61,365 bases of DNA, from contig NZ_JACSIT010000051.1 of NCBI RefSeq assembly GCF_014349155.1, forward strand, positions 1 through 61,365, read 5' to 3'. The DNA comes from Neolewinella lacunae. GTDB taxonomy: Bacteria; Bacteroidota; Bacteroidia; Chitinophagales; Saprospiraceae. Below the pieces are notes generated by a model. It had not been told where the DNA came from, made no database searches, and was given only the letters and a program-made list of their open reading frames with translations. Shown piece after piece: positions 26,761 to 34,241 of this stretch; position 1 is the first letter of the stretch, and each line of letters starts with the position of its first letter. The position numbers and the translations under genes are program-made.

Positions 26761-27801
26761 ATGCTAAAGTATCTTTACAATCTTACGCTTATCGTTGCCG
26801 TGCTTGCTACGGGTCCCCTAGTCGCTCAACCCACTCAATTTACATTCCCGGCGGGGTGCGTTGCCCCCGATCCCATAGGCGCAGAAGGCGTCCCCTTTGC
26901 AGTGACCGCACAGGTAGACGGTGTAGATGCTTCTGCATCAGGAGACTGGATAGGTGTTTTTAATGGCAACGGCGATCTGGTTGGCCGGGGTAATGTCAAA
27001 AATTTCTTCCGCAACGGTATTCAAGTAGTGGGGGCCACTCTGACATTGCGCGCCCAGGCTGGAAGCAACAACTGTCCAACCTTTGTGGAAGCGCCAGAGC
27101 TGACCGTTCAACTATTTGACGCTAGTTCTGGGAACTACCTCCTAGCAGGTAATTCTGTTTTCATCGCCGTGAACGACAACGGAGAAATCAACGGCCCCGA
27201 CGGCACTGGCGCTACAGCGGACAACTTCAACTTCCTGACCGCCTCCCTCCCCGTAACCCTCCAAAACTTCAACGCCAACACCGTCGACCGCACGGTAGCG
27301 CTGAGCTGGGCTACCAGTCAGGAAACGGACAACAGCCACTTTGAAGTTGAGCGCTCTGCCAACCCCGCCGAAGGTTTTACCTACGTCGGCAAGGTACTTG
27401 GCAACGAAACGACCGACCGGGCCAACAACTACGCTTTCGTCGACAACAACCCCGCCGAAGGTATGAACTACTACCGCCTCAAGCAAGTAGACTTCAGCGG
27501 TAGCTTTGAGTACAGTTCCATCGTGGTGGCCGAACTCGAGCAAGCCGCCGAGACCAGCGTTTCCGTCTTCCCCAACCCCACCGCTTCCAACGGCCGGATC
27601 ACCATCCGCCTCAACGGTGGCTGGGCCAAAGGCGCAACGACCCTGAACCTCTACGACGCCAGCGGCCGCCAGGTCGCCCAGTGGCAGCAGCAGAGCAACG
27701 GCAGCCTCAATACCGAACTGCCCGCCCTCCCCGCTGGCCTCTACCAGCTGGTTGCTTCCGACGGCCAGGCCCGCGAGACCGCCCGCGTTCTCGTCCGCTA
27801 A
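26761..27801 (+). CDS. T9SS type A sorting-domain protein
   Basis: 346 residues from the ATG at 26761. The frame is open further upstream, but this start puts the signal peptide (MLKYLYNLTLIVAVLATGPL) at the N-terminus. About residues 22-140 form a domain rich in FNGNGDLVGRG-type turns that I do not name. About 160-265 is a fibronectin-like module common before Bacteroidota sorting domains (LSWATSQETDNSHFEVERS and FVDNNPAEGMNYYRLKQVD). The last 80 residues (SVSVFPNPTASNG ... LPAGLYQLVASDG) are a type A T9SS C-terminal sorting domain. It is expected on the cell surface or released. It lies 82 bp after the giant gene, possibly co-transcribed, with a strong terminator after it. Confidence 0.88.
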   Translation: MLKYLYNLTLIVAVLATGPLVAQPTQFTFPAGCVAPDPIGAEGVPFAVTAQVDGVDASASGDWIGVFNGNGDLVGRGNVKNFFRNGIQVVGATLTLRAQAGSNNCPTFVEAPELTVQLFDASSGNYLLAGNSVFIAVNDNGEINGPDGTGATADNFNFLTASLPVTLQNFNANTVDRTVALSWATSQETDNSHFEVERSANPAEGFTYVGKVLGNETTDRANNYAFVDNNPAEGMNYYRLKQVDFSGSFEYSSIVVAELEQAAETSVSVFPNPTASNGRITIRLNGGWAKGATTLNLYDASGRQVAQWQQQSNGSLNTELPALPAGLYQLVASDGQARETARVLVR

Positions 27802-27827
27802 GCCCCCTACGCCTTTTTGGCAACGGC

Positions 27828-27862
27828 AAAGCCGCGCCCAGACCCTGTTCTGGCGCGGCTTT
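27828..27862 (+). terminator. intrinsic terminator
   Basis: A perfect 12-bp stem AAAGCCGCGCCA/TGGCGCGGCTTT closes an 11-nt loop just after the T9SS gene. The symmetric A/T ends would work in both directions, though the T-run is short. Confidence 0.85.
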
Positions 27863-27898
27863 GTTCGTTTCCTCCCCAGCCCCAAGAGAGATTTGTGC

Positions 27899-27916
27899 GG
27901 GCGCGACCGCAGGTGC
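27899..27916 (+). repeat. 18-bp dispersed repeat, solo copy
   Basis: GGGCGCGACCGCAGGTGC, one mismatch to the family consensus, 97 bp after the T9SS gene and just beyond its terminator. Confidence 0.75.
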
Positions 27917-28033
27917 AAGGAAAAAACCAAAAGCGGGGATGGACAAAAAGCCAATCCACCATCCTTTTCTGCCCATGCCCACCTCTTCTTCCCTGATTTG
28001 CTACAGGTTTTTTTGTTAAAATTCAGTACTTAG

Positions 28034-28065
28034 TTTGTTTTTTAAGTAAAGAAGGACTAAATTTA
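28034..28065 (+). promoter_or_regulatory. promoter of the vWA gene
   Basis: TTTG (28034-28037) and TAAATTTA (28058-28065; consensus TAnnTTTG, last base differing) with a 20-bp spacer, in an AT-rich stretch unlike the surrounding DNA, about 46 bp before the ATG. Confidence 0.5.
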
Positions 28066-28111
28066 CATTCTCAAGATAGCTTAATAATAAAACTAACTAA
28101 ATTCATTCGTT

Positions 28112-28984
28112 ATGGGTTACGGAAAATGGTCTTCCGCTGAGTACAGTTCCTTCCGCTCCAGCTACGCAGGAAAGAGCCGCGACGACATCTTCACCGCCAA
28201 CAAGCACCGCCGCATTGACCCCAAGCTGGATCCCTTCCGCGTAGGTATGCGCGAGAGCCGGGACTCCGTGGAGCACCCCAACAGCCTGGCCATCGCGGTC
28301 TTTCTCGACGTAACGGGTTCCATGGGCCACATTCCCCACGATCTGGTGGCCAACCAACTTGGGGCGCTCATGGATACGCTTACCGACCACGGCGTCCAGG
28401 ACCCCCAGTTGATGTTCTCTGCCGTGGGCGACCACCGCTGCGACAAAGCGCCACTTCAGTTTGGCCAATTCGAGTCGAGCACCCAGCTGGTCAACGACGG
28501 CCTGAGCCGTCTTTTCCTGGAGGGTGGGGGAGGAGACGCTCCCGAAAGCTACCTCCTGGCCTGGCACGCCGCCGCCCGGCATACCAGCATCGACTGCTGG
28601 GAAAAGCGGCAGCAGAAAGGATTTCTCTTCACCGTGGGGGACGACACCAGCCACACCACTTTTGAAGGGCAGTTGCAGGCCCAACTCTTCGGCTACTCCG
28701 GGGCACAGACGCTTACCGACCAGCAGTTGCTGGCCGAGGCCCAACAACGCTACCACGTCTTCCACGTTCACGTCGGGAAGAACAATGAGCAAAGCAACCC
28801 CAGGGTCACCAATTACTGGCAGCCGCTGCTGGGCAAGCGTTTCATTACCCTGGCCGACTACCGGCAGCTCGGTTTGCTGGTAGCGATGGTGGTTGCCATT
28901 CTCACCGGCAGCCCCGCCGAAACGGTGATCAGCAAGCAAGCCCCCGGTTTACAAAGGTCAGTTGGAGACGCCCTGCTGGCCTAA
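28112..28984 (+). CDS. von Willebrand factor A-domain protein
   Basis: 290 residues without signal peptide or membrane segment, so cytoplasmic. A vWA-type metal-binding (MIDAS) motif is visible as DVTGS at Asp66-Thr68-Ser70, a variant of DxSxS. Further typical elements are GDHRCDKAP (about 106-114), GGGGDAPES (about 138-146, the region that usually supplies the third MIDAS loop) and a C-terminal helix-rich tail. The first 50 residues (YGKWSSAEYSSFRSS...) are not a domain I recognise. The gene has its own promoter and lies 126 bp ahead of the purA-like gene on the same strand, the only obvious partner. The function is unknown; vWA proteins usually bind partner proteins through a divalent metal. 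Confidence 0.75.
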   Translation: MGYGKWSSAEYSSFRSSYAGKSRDDIFTANKHRRIDPKLDPFRVGMRESRDSVEHPNSLAIAVFLDVTGSMGHIPHDLVANQLGALMDTLTDHGVQDPQLMFSAVGDHRCDKAPLQFGQFESSTQLVNDGLSRLFLEGGGGDAPESYLLAWHAAARHTSIDCWEKRQQKGFLFTVGDDTSHTTFEGQLQAQLFGYSGAQTLTDQQLLAEAQQRYHVFHVHVGKNNEQSNPRVTNYWQPLLGKRFITLADYRQLGLLVAMVVAILTGSPAETVISKQAPGLQRSVGDALLA

Positions 28985-29110
28985 GCATCCTGGCCGTGCC
29001 AAATAACGGGGGATCCTCCGGTATAGCCCGCTGGTCCAGAAATAATCCCCTACCTCCCTTTTTTTACCGGCCCCGGACCTCTCGTCCGGGAGTCCCTTAC
29101 TTCCTTTCCA

Positions 29111-30256
29111 ATGAAAAGCAGCATCGTTCTTGGCCTGGGCTTCGGAGACGAAGGAAAAGGCGTAGTTACCGACTGGCTCTGCCGCCAGGCGCAACGGCCC
29201 CTCGTGGTTCGTTTCAGCGGGGGGCACCAGGCGGGCCACACGGTGGTTGACGGTGCCGGCAGGTCGCACGTATTCAGCAACTTCGGAGCAGGAACGCTGG
29301 CGGGGGCGGCGACTTTCTGGAGCAGCTACTGTACTTTTCATCCCGTAGGCGTTGCCAATGAGCACCGGGCCCTGGTCGATCTGGGTCTGGCTCCGGTGCT
29401 GTACGTGGCAGGGTTGGCGGCGGTGACCACTCCGTACGACCTGCTCTACAACCGGGTGCTGGAGGCTAACCAACGCCACGGCAGTTGTGGGCTTGGCTTT
29501 GGAGCCACCGTTGCCCGCCACGCAGGGCCGCATAAACTCCACGTGATGGATTTATTCGACGACTTCGTGCTGGAGCAAAAGCTGGGCAGCGTAGCGGCTT
29601 ACTACCGGCAGTTGGGAGTTTCCTTCGCAGAGGAGGTATTGGAGCAGCAGCTGGAGGATTTTTACCGGGCCGTCGATTATTGCCGTACCGCCATTCATTG
29701 CACCTGCGGCCGCGCCCACTTTAAAAACGCCGCTGACCACTACGACTCGCTGATCTTTGAGGGAAGCCAGGGCTTGTTGCTGGACCAGGAATTCGGCTAT
29801 TTTCCCCACGTTACGCGCGCTCACGTGAGCAGCCGAAACGCCCTGGAAATGATCCGGGAATATGGTCTGCCCGAGCCCCAGGTGTTTTACGTAACCCGGG
29901 CCTACCAAACCCGCCACGGCAACGGACCGCTCACGCTTGAACATCTGGCACCACAACTGCACCCGACGCCCTACGAAACCAATGTGCATAACCCCTGGCA
30001 GGGCGAGCAACGCCGTAGTTTGCTGGACCTTAACCAACTCCGTTACGCCCTATCGGCCGATGCCCAGTACGCGGCTGGCCTGGCCCGTCAGCTGGTGGTT
30101 ACCTGCCTGGACCAACTCGACGGCCCCTGGTGGGTCAGCGACGACGACCGCCGGACGACCCTGGATACGGTCTCCGAACTGGCCCACCGTCTGGGAGGCC
30201 ACTGGCAAAACTGCTACGGCAACTACGGCCAGGCGGGGAACTTAGTGGCTGGCTAG
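29111..30256 (+). CDS. divergent short adenylosuccinate synthetase-like enzyme
   Basis: 381 residues against about 430 for standard PurA. The P-loop GFGDEGKG keeps the catalytic Asp13, and GGHQAGHT supplies His43 (family GGNNAGHT). FEGSQGLLLD and VTRAYQTRHGNGPL match the middle of the family. Two substrate loops differ: TTGRGIGP is replaced by SCGLGFGAT, and the TTGRPRR loop by NPWQGEQRRSLLD. It is therefore probably not the housekeeping PurA. A specialised nucleotide ligase, related to the phage/archaeal PurZ-like branch, is possible but unproven. A copy of the 18-bp dispersed repeat lies in frame (encoding CTCGRA, just before the FEGSQG region) as a small insertion. It is preceded by the vWA gene and its end overlaps ftcD tail-to-tail by 15 bp. 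Confidence 0.75.
   Translation: MKSSIVLGLGFGDEGKGVVTDWLCRQAQRPLVVRFSGGHQAGHTVVDGAGRSHVFSNFGAGTLAGAATFWSSYCTFHPVGVANEHRALVDLGLAPVLYVAGLAAVTTPYDLLYNRVLEANQRHGSCGLGFGATVARHAGPHKLHVMDLFDDFVLEQKLGSVAAYYRQLGVSFAEEVLEQQLEDFYRAVDYCRTAIHCTCGRAHFKNAADHYDSLIFEGSQGLLLDQEFGYFPHVTRAHVSSRNALEMIREYGLPEPQVFYVTRAYQTRHGNGPLTLEHLAPQLHPTPYETNVHNPWQGEQRRSLLDLNQLRYALSADAQYAAGLARQLVVTCLDQLDGPWWVSDDDRRTTLDTVSELAHRLGGHWQNCYGNYGQAGNLVAG
29700..29717 (-). repeat. dispersed repeat inside the purA-like gene
   Basis: Perfect GCACCTGCGGCCGCGCCC within the coding region, read in frame as CTCGRA (with flanking H and H). It sits between the helix ending CRTAI and the conserved FEGSQG segment. Confidence 0.85.
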
Positions 30257-31222
30257 GAGGGCCTCCAGTACCCGCTCCCGCCAGTTGAAGGGGGTCAGAT
30301 CTCCCAGCCCCAAGACTTCCACGGCTGCGTCCAGCTCTTCCTCCCGATCGCCGCTGAAACTAAAGGCCTTCCCCGCCCGGCGCAGGTAGCGCTCGGGGAT
30401 GAGGCCAATTAATTCGGATCCGGTGACGTCGGCTCCCATTTCTTTGGCCAGGCTGACGGCGGTGAGGTAGACTTTGGCGAGGTCCGTTTTCTCGGCGTCC
30501 ACCACGTTGCAGCTGATCTGGCAGCGGCCGTACTCGGGCAGGTGCCAGCCAATGGCCCGCAGGCCGGGGAAAAGCCCGGGTTTGCCCTGGCTGCCGCTGC
30601 CGCGCAGTTTGGCCGCCAGGGCCTTGGCCGTAGCCAGGGGGACGTTGGGCGCGAGGTTGATGTTCCACGCGATGAGAAAAGGGCGGGCCCCCAAAACGGT
30701 GGCTCCGAAGGTGGGGTTGTAGCGCGGACCGAAGTCGGGCAGCCACGCCGGATCTTTTACCTTTTCGGCGAGCCCTTCGTACCCGCCCCGGCGGATATCG
30801 GCCAGGTTGGCACGGTGGGCAGCGGTGGCGGAGGCAGCGTAGAGAAAGACCGGGATGCCCAAACTTTCTCCCAGTTCCTGGCCCAGCACCTGCGTCAGCG
30901 CCACTACTTCGGGCAGGCTGATGCCGGAGATGGGAACGAACGGGCAGACATCCACCGCCCCAATGCGGGGATGCTCGCCGTGGTGGGTGCGCATGTCGAT
31001 GCGCTCAGCGGCCACCGAGTAAACCAAGCGGGCGGCGTCAACCACGGCCTGCGGACGGCCGGCGAAGGTGAAGACCGTACGGTGGGCCCCCGCACCTACG
31101 TCCTGGTGCAGGAGCATACACCCGGGAACCGACTCAATGGCCGCCGCAAACGCCGCCAGCGTAGTGGCGTTGCGCCCTTCGGAGACGTTGACGATGCATT
31201 CTAAAAGGGGAGACTTCGGCAT
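30242..31222 (-). CDS. ftcD: glutamate formimidoyltransferase
   Basis: 326 residues from the ATG that begins MPKSPLLECIVNVSEGRN; an upstream in-frame ATG adds 17 unlikely residues. This is the formiminotransferase half of FTCD, which moves the formimino group of N-formiminoglutamate to tetrahydrofolate in histidine breakdown. Motifs: NVSEGRN, DVGAGAHRTVFTFAG, THHGEHPRIGAVDVCPFVP (active-site region with the catalytic His), and GLRAIGWHLPEYGRCQISCNVVD. The cyclodeaminase half is absent, as is usual in bacteria with a separate gene. No other histidine-utilisation gene is adjacent. It is convergent with, and overlaps by 15 bp, the purA-like gene. Confidence 0.92.
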   Translation of the reverse strand: MPKSPLLECIVNVSEGRNATTLAAFAAAIESVPGCMLLHQDVGAGAHRTVFTFAGRPQAVVDAARLVYSVAAERIDMRTHHGEHPRIGAVDVCPFVPISGISLPEVVALTQVLGQELGESLGIPVFLYAASATAAHRANLADIRRGGYEGLAEKVKDPAWLPDFGPRYNPTFGATVLGARPFLIAWNINLAPNVPLATAKALAAKLRGSGSQGKPGLFPGLRAIGWHLPEYGRCQISCNVVDAEKTDLAKVYLTAVSLAKEMGADVTGSELIGLIPERYLRRAGKAFSFSGDREEELDAAVEVLGLGDLTPFNWRERVLEALLASH

Positions 31223-31295
31223 GCGGGAAGCGCGTAAGAGGGCAATGAATTGGGGTAATCCTGCGCAGTCCATCCCGGGGCTGCCCGCGCTGCAC

Positions 31296-31303
31296 TACCT
31301 TTG
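31296..31303 (+). promoter_or_regulatory. -7 element of the TPR lipoprotein gene
   Basis: Perfect TAnnTTTG (TACCTTTG) 22 bp before the ATG at 31326, implying a very short leader. No clear -33 TTG was seen. Confidence 0.5.
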
Positions 31304-31325
31304 CGGGCCAAAATACCCCAATTGC

Positions 31326-32348
31326 ATGAATCCGACCCTGCTGCGTTCCCTGGCCTTCCTTCTGCTGGCACTGGCTTACTTGGGGTGTACCTCCAACGAT
31401 AAACCCGCCGCAGAGGTTTCAACGGGCACCGGTGACCCGGGGATTGACCGCATCTCGGCGGCTCTCCTGACCGATTCGCTCAACGCTGACCTCTACGCCC
31501 AGCGCGCCACCATGTGGTACGACAAAGAAAACTACGATGCCGCGATAATGGACATGCAGCGTGCCCTCCAGCTGGACAGTACCAACATCGACTACCACTA
31601 CAACCTGAGCGACGTTTACCTCGATTATTACCGCAGCCGCCTGGCGTTGCGCACGCTTGAGCGGGCCGCGCTCCTCGACCCCAACCGGGTGGAAACCCAG
31701 TTGCGCCTGGCCGAAACCCAACTCGTCCTGAAGCAGTACGACGATGCCCTGCGCTCCCTCAACGAAGTCACCCGCCTCGACCCCCGCAACCCCGATGCCT
31801 ACCTTTTACTCAGCCAGACCTTTCTGGAAACGGGAGATACCGCGCGGGCCATCAAATCGGCGGAAGAAGCAACCGAAATAGACCCGGATATGGCCGATGC
31901 CTTCATCATTTTGGGGCAGCTTTTATTTGCGAAAGGCCTGCCGCGGGCGGGGGATTACTTTGACGCGGCCGTGGCCATCGACCCCACCAACGTGTACGCT
32001 CTCCACGCCAAGGCCGACTTTCTGCGGGATTCGGAGCGTTTGCCGGAGGCTATTGCCACCTACCGCTCGGCGAGTTTGGCCGATCGGCAGTACGTGGCGG
32101 GCTACTTCAACGCGGGCCTCTTGCTGATGGAGATGGACAGCCTGGAAGCGGCGCTGCGGGAGTTCGACCTGGTGGTGAAAAACGATCCCCTGCACATTCG
32201 CGGCTTCTTTTTCCGCGGCTACGCCTACGAAAAACTCGGGCAACTGGCCCAGGCCAAGGAAAACTACGAGGTGGCCCTGCGCTTTGCCCCCGATTATGAA
32301 CTGGCGCTGGAAGGCCTGGAGCGTATCACCAGCGTGACCCCTCAGTAA
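31326..32348 (+). CDS. TPR-repeat lipoprotein
   Basis: 340 residues from the ATG at 31326. The frame is open further upstream, but only this start gives a lipoprotein signal (LAFLLLALAYLGC, Cys21). The mature protein is a series of about eight TPR units, each with the A-x-x-x-x-x-x-A-L-x-L-x-P/D pattern (YDAAIMDMQRALQLDS, YDDALRSLNEVTRLDPRN, LAQAKENYEVALRFAPD). It is a probable membrane-anchored scaffold in the periplasm. No catalytic domain is present and a specific partner cannot be inferred. It is divergent from ftcD (start to start about 100 bp), and a dispersed repeat lies 16 bp after the stop. Confidence 0.88.
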   Translation: MNPTLLRSLAFLLLALAYLGCTSNDKPAAEVSTGTGDPGIDRISAALLTDSLNADLYAQRATMWYDKENYDAAIMDMQRALQLDSTNIDYHYNLSDVYLDYYRSRLALRTLERAALLDPNRVETQLRLAETQLVLKQYDDALRSLNEVTRLDPRNPDAYLLLSQTFLETGDTARAIKSAEEATEIDPDMADAFIILGQLLFAKGLPRAGDYFDAAVAIDPTNVYALHAKADFLRDSERLPEAIATYRSASLADRQYVAGYFNAGLLLMEMDSLEAALREFDLVVKNDPLHIRGFFFRGYAYEKLGQLAQAKENYEVALRFAPDYELALEGLERITSVTPQ

Positions 32349-32364
32349 CACCCAGAGGGTACTA

Positions 32365-32382
32365 TGGCGCGGTCGCAGGTGC
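32365..32382 (+). repeat. 18-bp dispersed repeat, solo copy
   Basis: TGGCGCGGTCGCAGGTGC, first base differing from the consensus, 16 bp after the TPR lipoprotein stop. Confidence 0.75.
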
Positions 32383-32508
32383 CCCCCAACCCCCAAAGGG
32401 GGAGAGCGGACAAGGAGCAGTGGAAGGTTCCCAACCCCATCCCTCCCCGGAACCTTCGATACCCTTACCATATATAAGGTGTAACTTAGCCAAAGAAAAG
32501 CCTGCCCA

Positions 32509-33471
32509 GTGAACTTCCACGAATTCCTAGCTCACCTTACGCACCAACGGCGGGTCAGTCCGCACACCCTGGCGGCCTACCGGACGGATCTGGGCCAGTT
32601 TGCGGCTTACTGCGCCCAGGAGTTTGGGGTGGTGGCTGCGGCGGCGGTCAGTCGCGATATGCTCAAGGCCTGGCTGGCCAGCCTGATGCAGGAGCAATTG
32701 GCCCCGGCATCGATCCGTCGTAAACTTTCGGCCATCAAAGCCTTTTACGCCTACCGCCACCAGCGGGGCCACCAGGCGGAGAACCCCACCTTGCGCATTC
32801 CCACCCCTAAGCTGGGCCGGCGTTTACCATCTACCGTTGCGGAGGGTGACCTGCGCCGTCTTTTTGCGGCTTTCCCCGACCCGGCGGTCAATCAAGACTT
32901 TGGTTTGCTCCGCGACCACCTTATCCTGGCTTTGCTCTACCAGACGGGGGTGCGACGGGCGGAACTCATTGGCCTGCGCTGGGAGGACGTGGACTTGTAC
33001 CAGCGCCGCATTTCCGTAGTAGGCAAGGGCAATAAGCAGCGCCTGATTCCCTTCGGTCCCGGCCTGGCGGAACTGCTGGAAGCCTACGGGGCACTGCGGG
33101 TTGCGGCTTTCCCCGATGCCGGGGTAGCAGAACTGTTGCTGACCGACCGGGGGAAGAGCCTGTACCCCAAGCTGGTGTACAACCTGGTGACCAGCTACCT
33201 GGGGGGTGTTACCACGGAGGAAAAGAAGAGCCCCCACGTCCTGCGCCACTCCTTTGCCACTCAATTGCTGGAGGGTGGTGCGGACCTCAACGCGGTCAAA
33301 GAGTTGCTGGGGCACGCCAATCTGGCCGCTACCCAGCTTTACACCCACAACAACATCGAACGTTTGCGGGACATTTACCGGCAGGCGCACCCCGAAGGCG
33401 GAGGCAAAGGAGTGGAAAAGGGCCCGGAAACACCCAATGCGGCAGAAAGAAAAGCTGCAACTAAAAAATAA
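32509..33471 (+). CDS. xerC: tyrosine recombinase XerC/XerD-type
   Basis: 320 residues from a GTG start. The N-terminal SAM-like core-binding domain (about 1-90) is followed by the catalytic domain with the full set of residues: Arg149 (TGVR), Lys173 (GKGNKQR), His243-x-x-Arg246 (HVLRH), His269 (LLGHANL) and nucleophile Tyr278 (LYTH). This position immediately before the tRNA-Thr/Tyr/Gly/Thr-tuf cluster is the conserved location of the chromosomal-dimer recombinase xerC in Bacteroidota, so a housekeeping role is favoured over a phage integrase. The C-terminus carries a 25-residue Lys/Glu-rich tail. The ribosome hibernation factor gene usually found between xerC and the tRNAs is missing. Confidence 0.92.
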   Translation: MNFHEFLAHLTHQRRVSPHTLAAYRTDLGQFAAYCAQEFGVVAAAAVSRDMLKAWLASLMQEQLAPASIRRKLSAIKAFYAYRHQRGHQAENPTLRIPTPKLGRRLPSTVAEGDLRRLFAAFPDPAVNQDFGLLRDHLILALLYQTGVRRAELIGLRWEDVDLYQRRISVVGKGNKQRLIPFGPGLAELLEAYGALRVAAFPDAGVAELLLTDRGKSLYPKLVYNLVTSYLGGVTTEEKKSPHVLRHSFATQLLEGGADLNAVKELLGHANLAATQLYTHNNIERLRDIYRQAHPEGGGKGVEKGPETPNAAERKAATKK

Positions 33472-33482
33472 ATTCGGAGTGT

Positions 33483-33513
33483 TTTGTGAATTGTGAGAAA
33501 CAACTTACCTTTG
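33483..33513 (+). promoter_or_regulatory. promoter of the tRNA-tuf operon
   Basis: TTTG at 33483-33486 and a perfect TACCTTTG (TAnnTTTG) at 33506-33513 with a 19-bp spacer, 63 bp before tRNA-Thr. The clearest phylum-type promoter in the window. Confidence 0.7.
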
Positions 33514-33576
33514 CAATCGCTTTTGGAAAACGTCCTAAAGTTGACTTGAAAAACAGGTATTGATCACCGGCAAAAC

Positions 33577-33649
33577 GCCGATATAGCTCAGTTGGTAGAG
33601 CAGCTGATTTGTAATCAGCTGGTCGGCGGTTCGAGTCCGTCTATCGGCT
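33577..33649 (+). tRNA. tRNA-Thr (UGU)
   Basis: 73 nt with a full cloverleaf: acceptor GCCGATA/TATCGGC, D-arm GCTCAGTTGGTAGAGC, anticodon arm CTGAT-TTGTAAT-CAG with anticodon TGT, and T-loop GGTTCGAGTCC. Encoded CCA follows at 33650-33652. First of four tRNAs ahead of tuf. Confidence 0.95.
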
Positions 33650-33702
33650 CCAGAGCGGTCAGGCTTCGGCCTGGTCTTGCGGGTGATCAGTTAAAAATAC
33701 CG

Positions 33703-33784
33703 GGGGGTGCGCTACAGTTGGAGAGGTAGGACGGACTGTAAATCCGTTGTTTCGGCTGAGTAGGTTCGAATCCTACCACCCCCA
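33703..33784 (+). tRNA. tRNA-Tyr (GUA)
   Basis: 82 nt with a long variable arm as expected for tRNA-Tyr. Acceptor GGGGGTG/CACCCCC, anticodon loop CTGTAAA with anticodon GTA, T-arm GTAGGTTCGAATCCTAC. Encoded CCA follows at 33785-33787. Confidence 0.95.
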
Positions 33785-33892
33785 CCATTGTTTAATACGG
33801 TTGATTTGAATTTGACACTAAGCATGGGGCCCGCCTGGAAACGTGGTACCTTTTGCTTGCTTCAGGTGTTGAGTTCTGCCGGTTAAACGCTT

Positions 33893-33965
33893 GCGGAAGT
33901 AGCTCAGTTGGTAGAGCATCAGCCTTCCAAGCTGAGGGTCGCGGGTTCGAGCCTCGTCTTCCGCT
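33893..33965 (+). tRNA. tRNA-Gly (UCC)
   Basis: 73 nt; acceptor GCGGAAG/CTTCCGC, anticodon stem TCAGC/GCTGA with loop CTTCCAA (anticodon TCC), T-arm CGGGTTCGAGCCTCG. No encoded CCA. Confidence 0.95.
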
Positions 33966-34011
33966 CTAATTTCAAGGGCCGTAATGTCGGCCCTTAGTTT
34001 TTTGACAGTTT

Positions 34012-34083
<72 letters not shown>

Positions 34084-34241
34084 CATCACGTTAGTGGTGG
34101 CGCAATGCATGCTTTCGGGCGGCAAAGTATCTGCTTAACTGACAAGATAAGCTTTGGGGAATTCCCCGGGGCTGGGGCGGCCGGGGTGCGGTTCGCACCC
34201 TGATCAAACTAGTTTTTTAATCCCCTAAATACTTACCAGTA

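Noticed and set aside
27899-29717. Composite transposon bounded by inverted 18-bp repeats around the vWA gene
   Set aside because: The right copy lies inside a coding gene and no transposase is present; probably independent copies.
32509-33471. Phage integrase next to tRNA genes (attachment site)
   Set aside because: Position and sequence fit the housekeeping XerC slot of Bacteroidota; no phage genes and no tRNA 3'-end duplication beside it.
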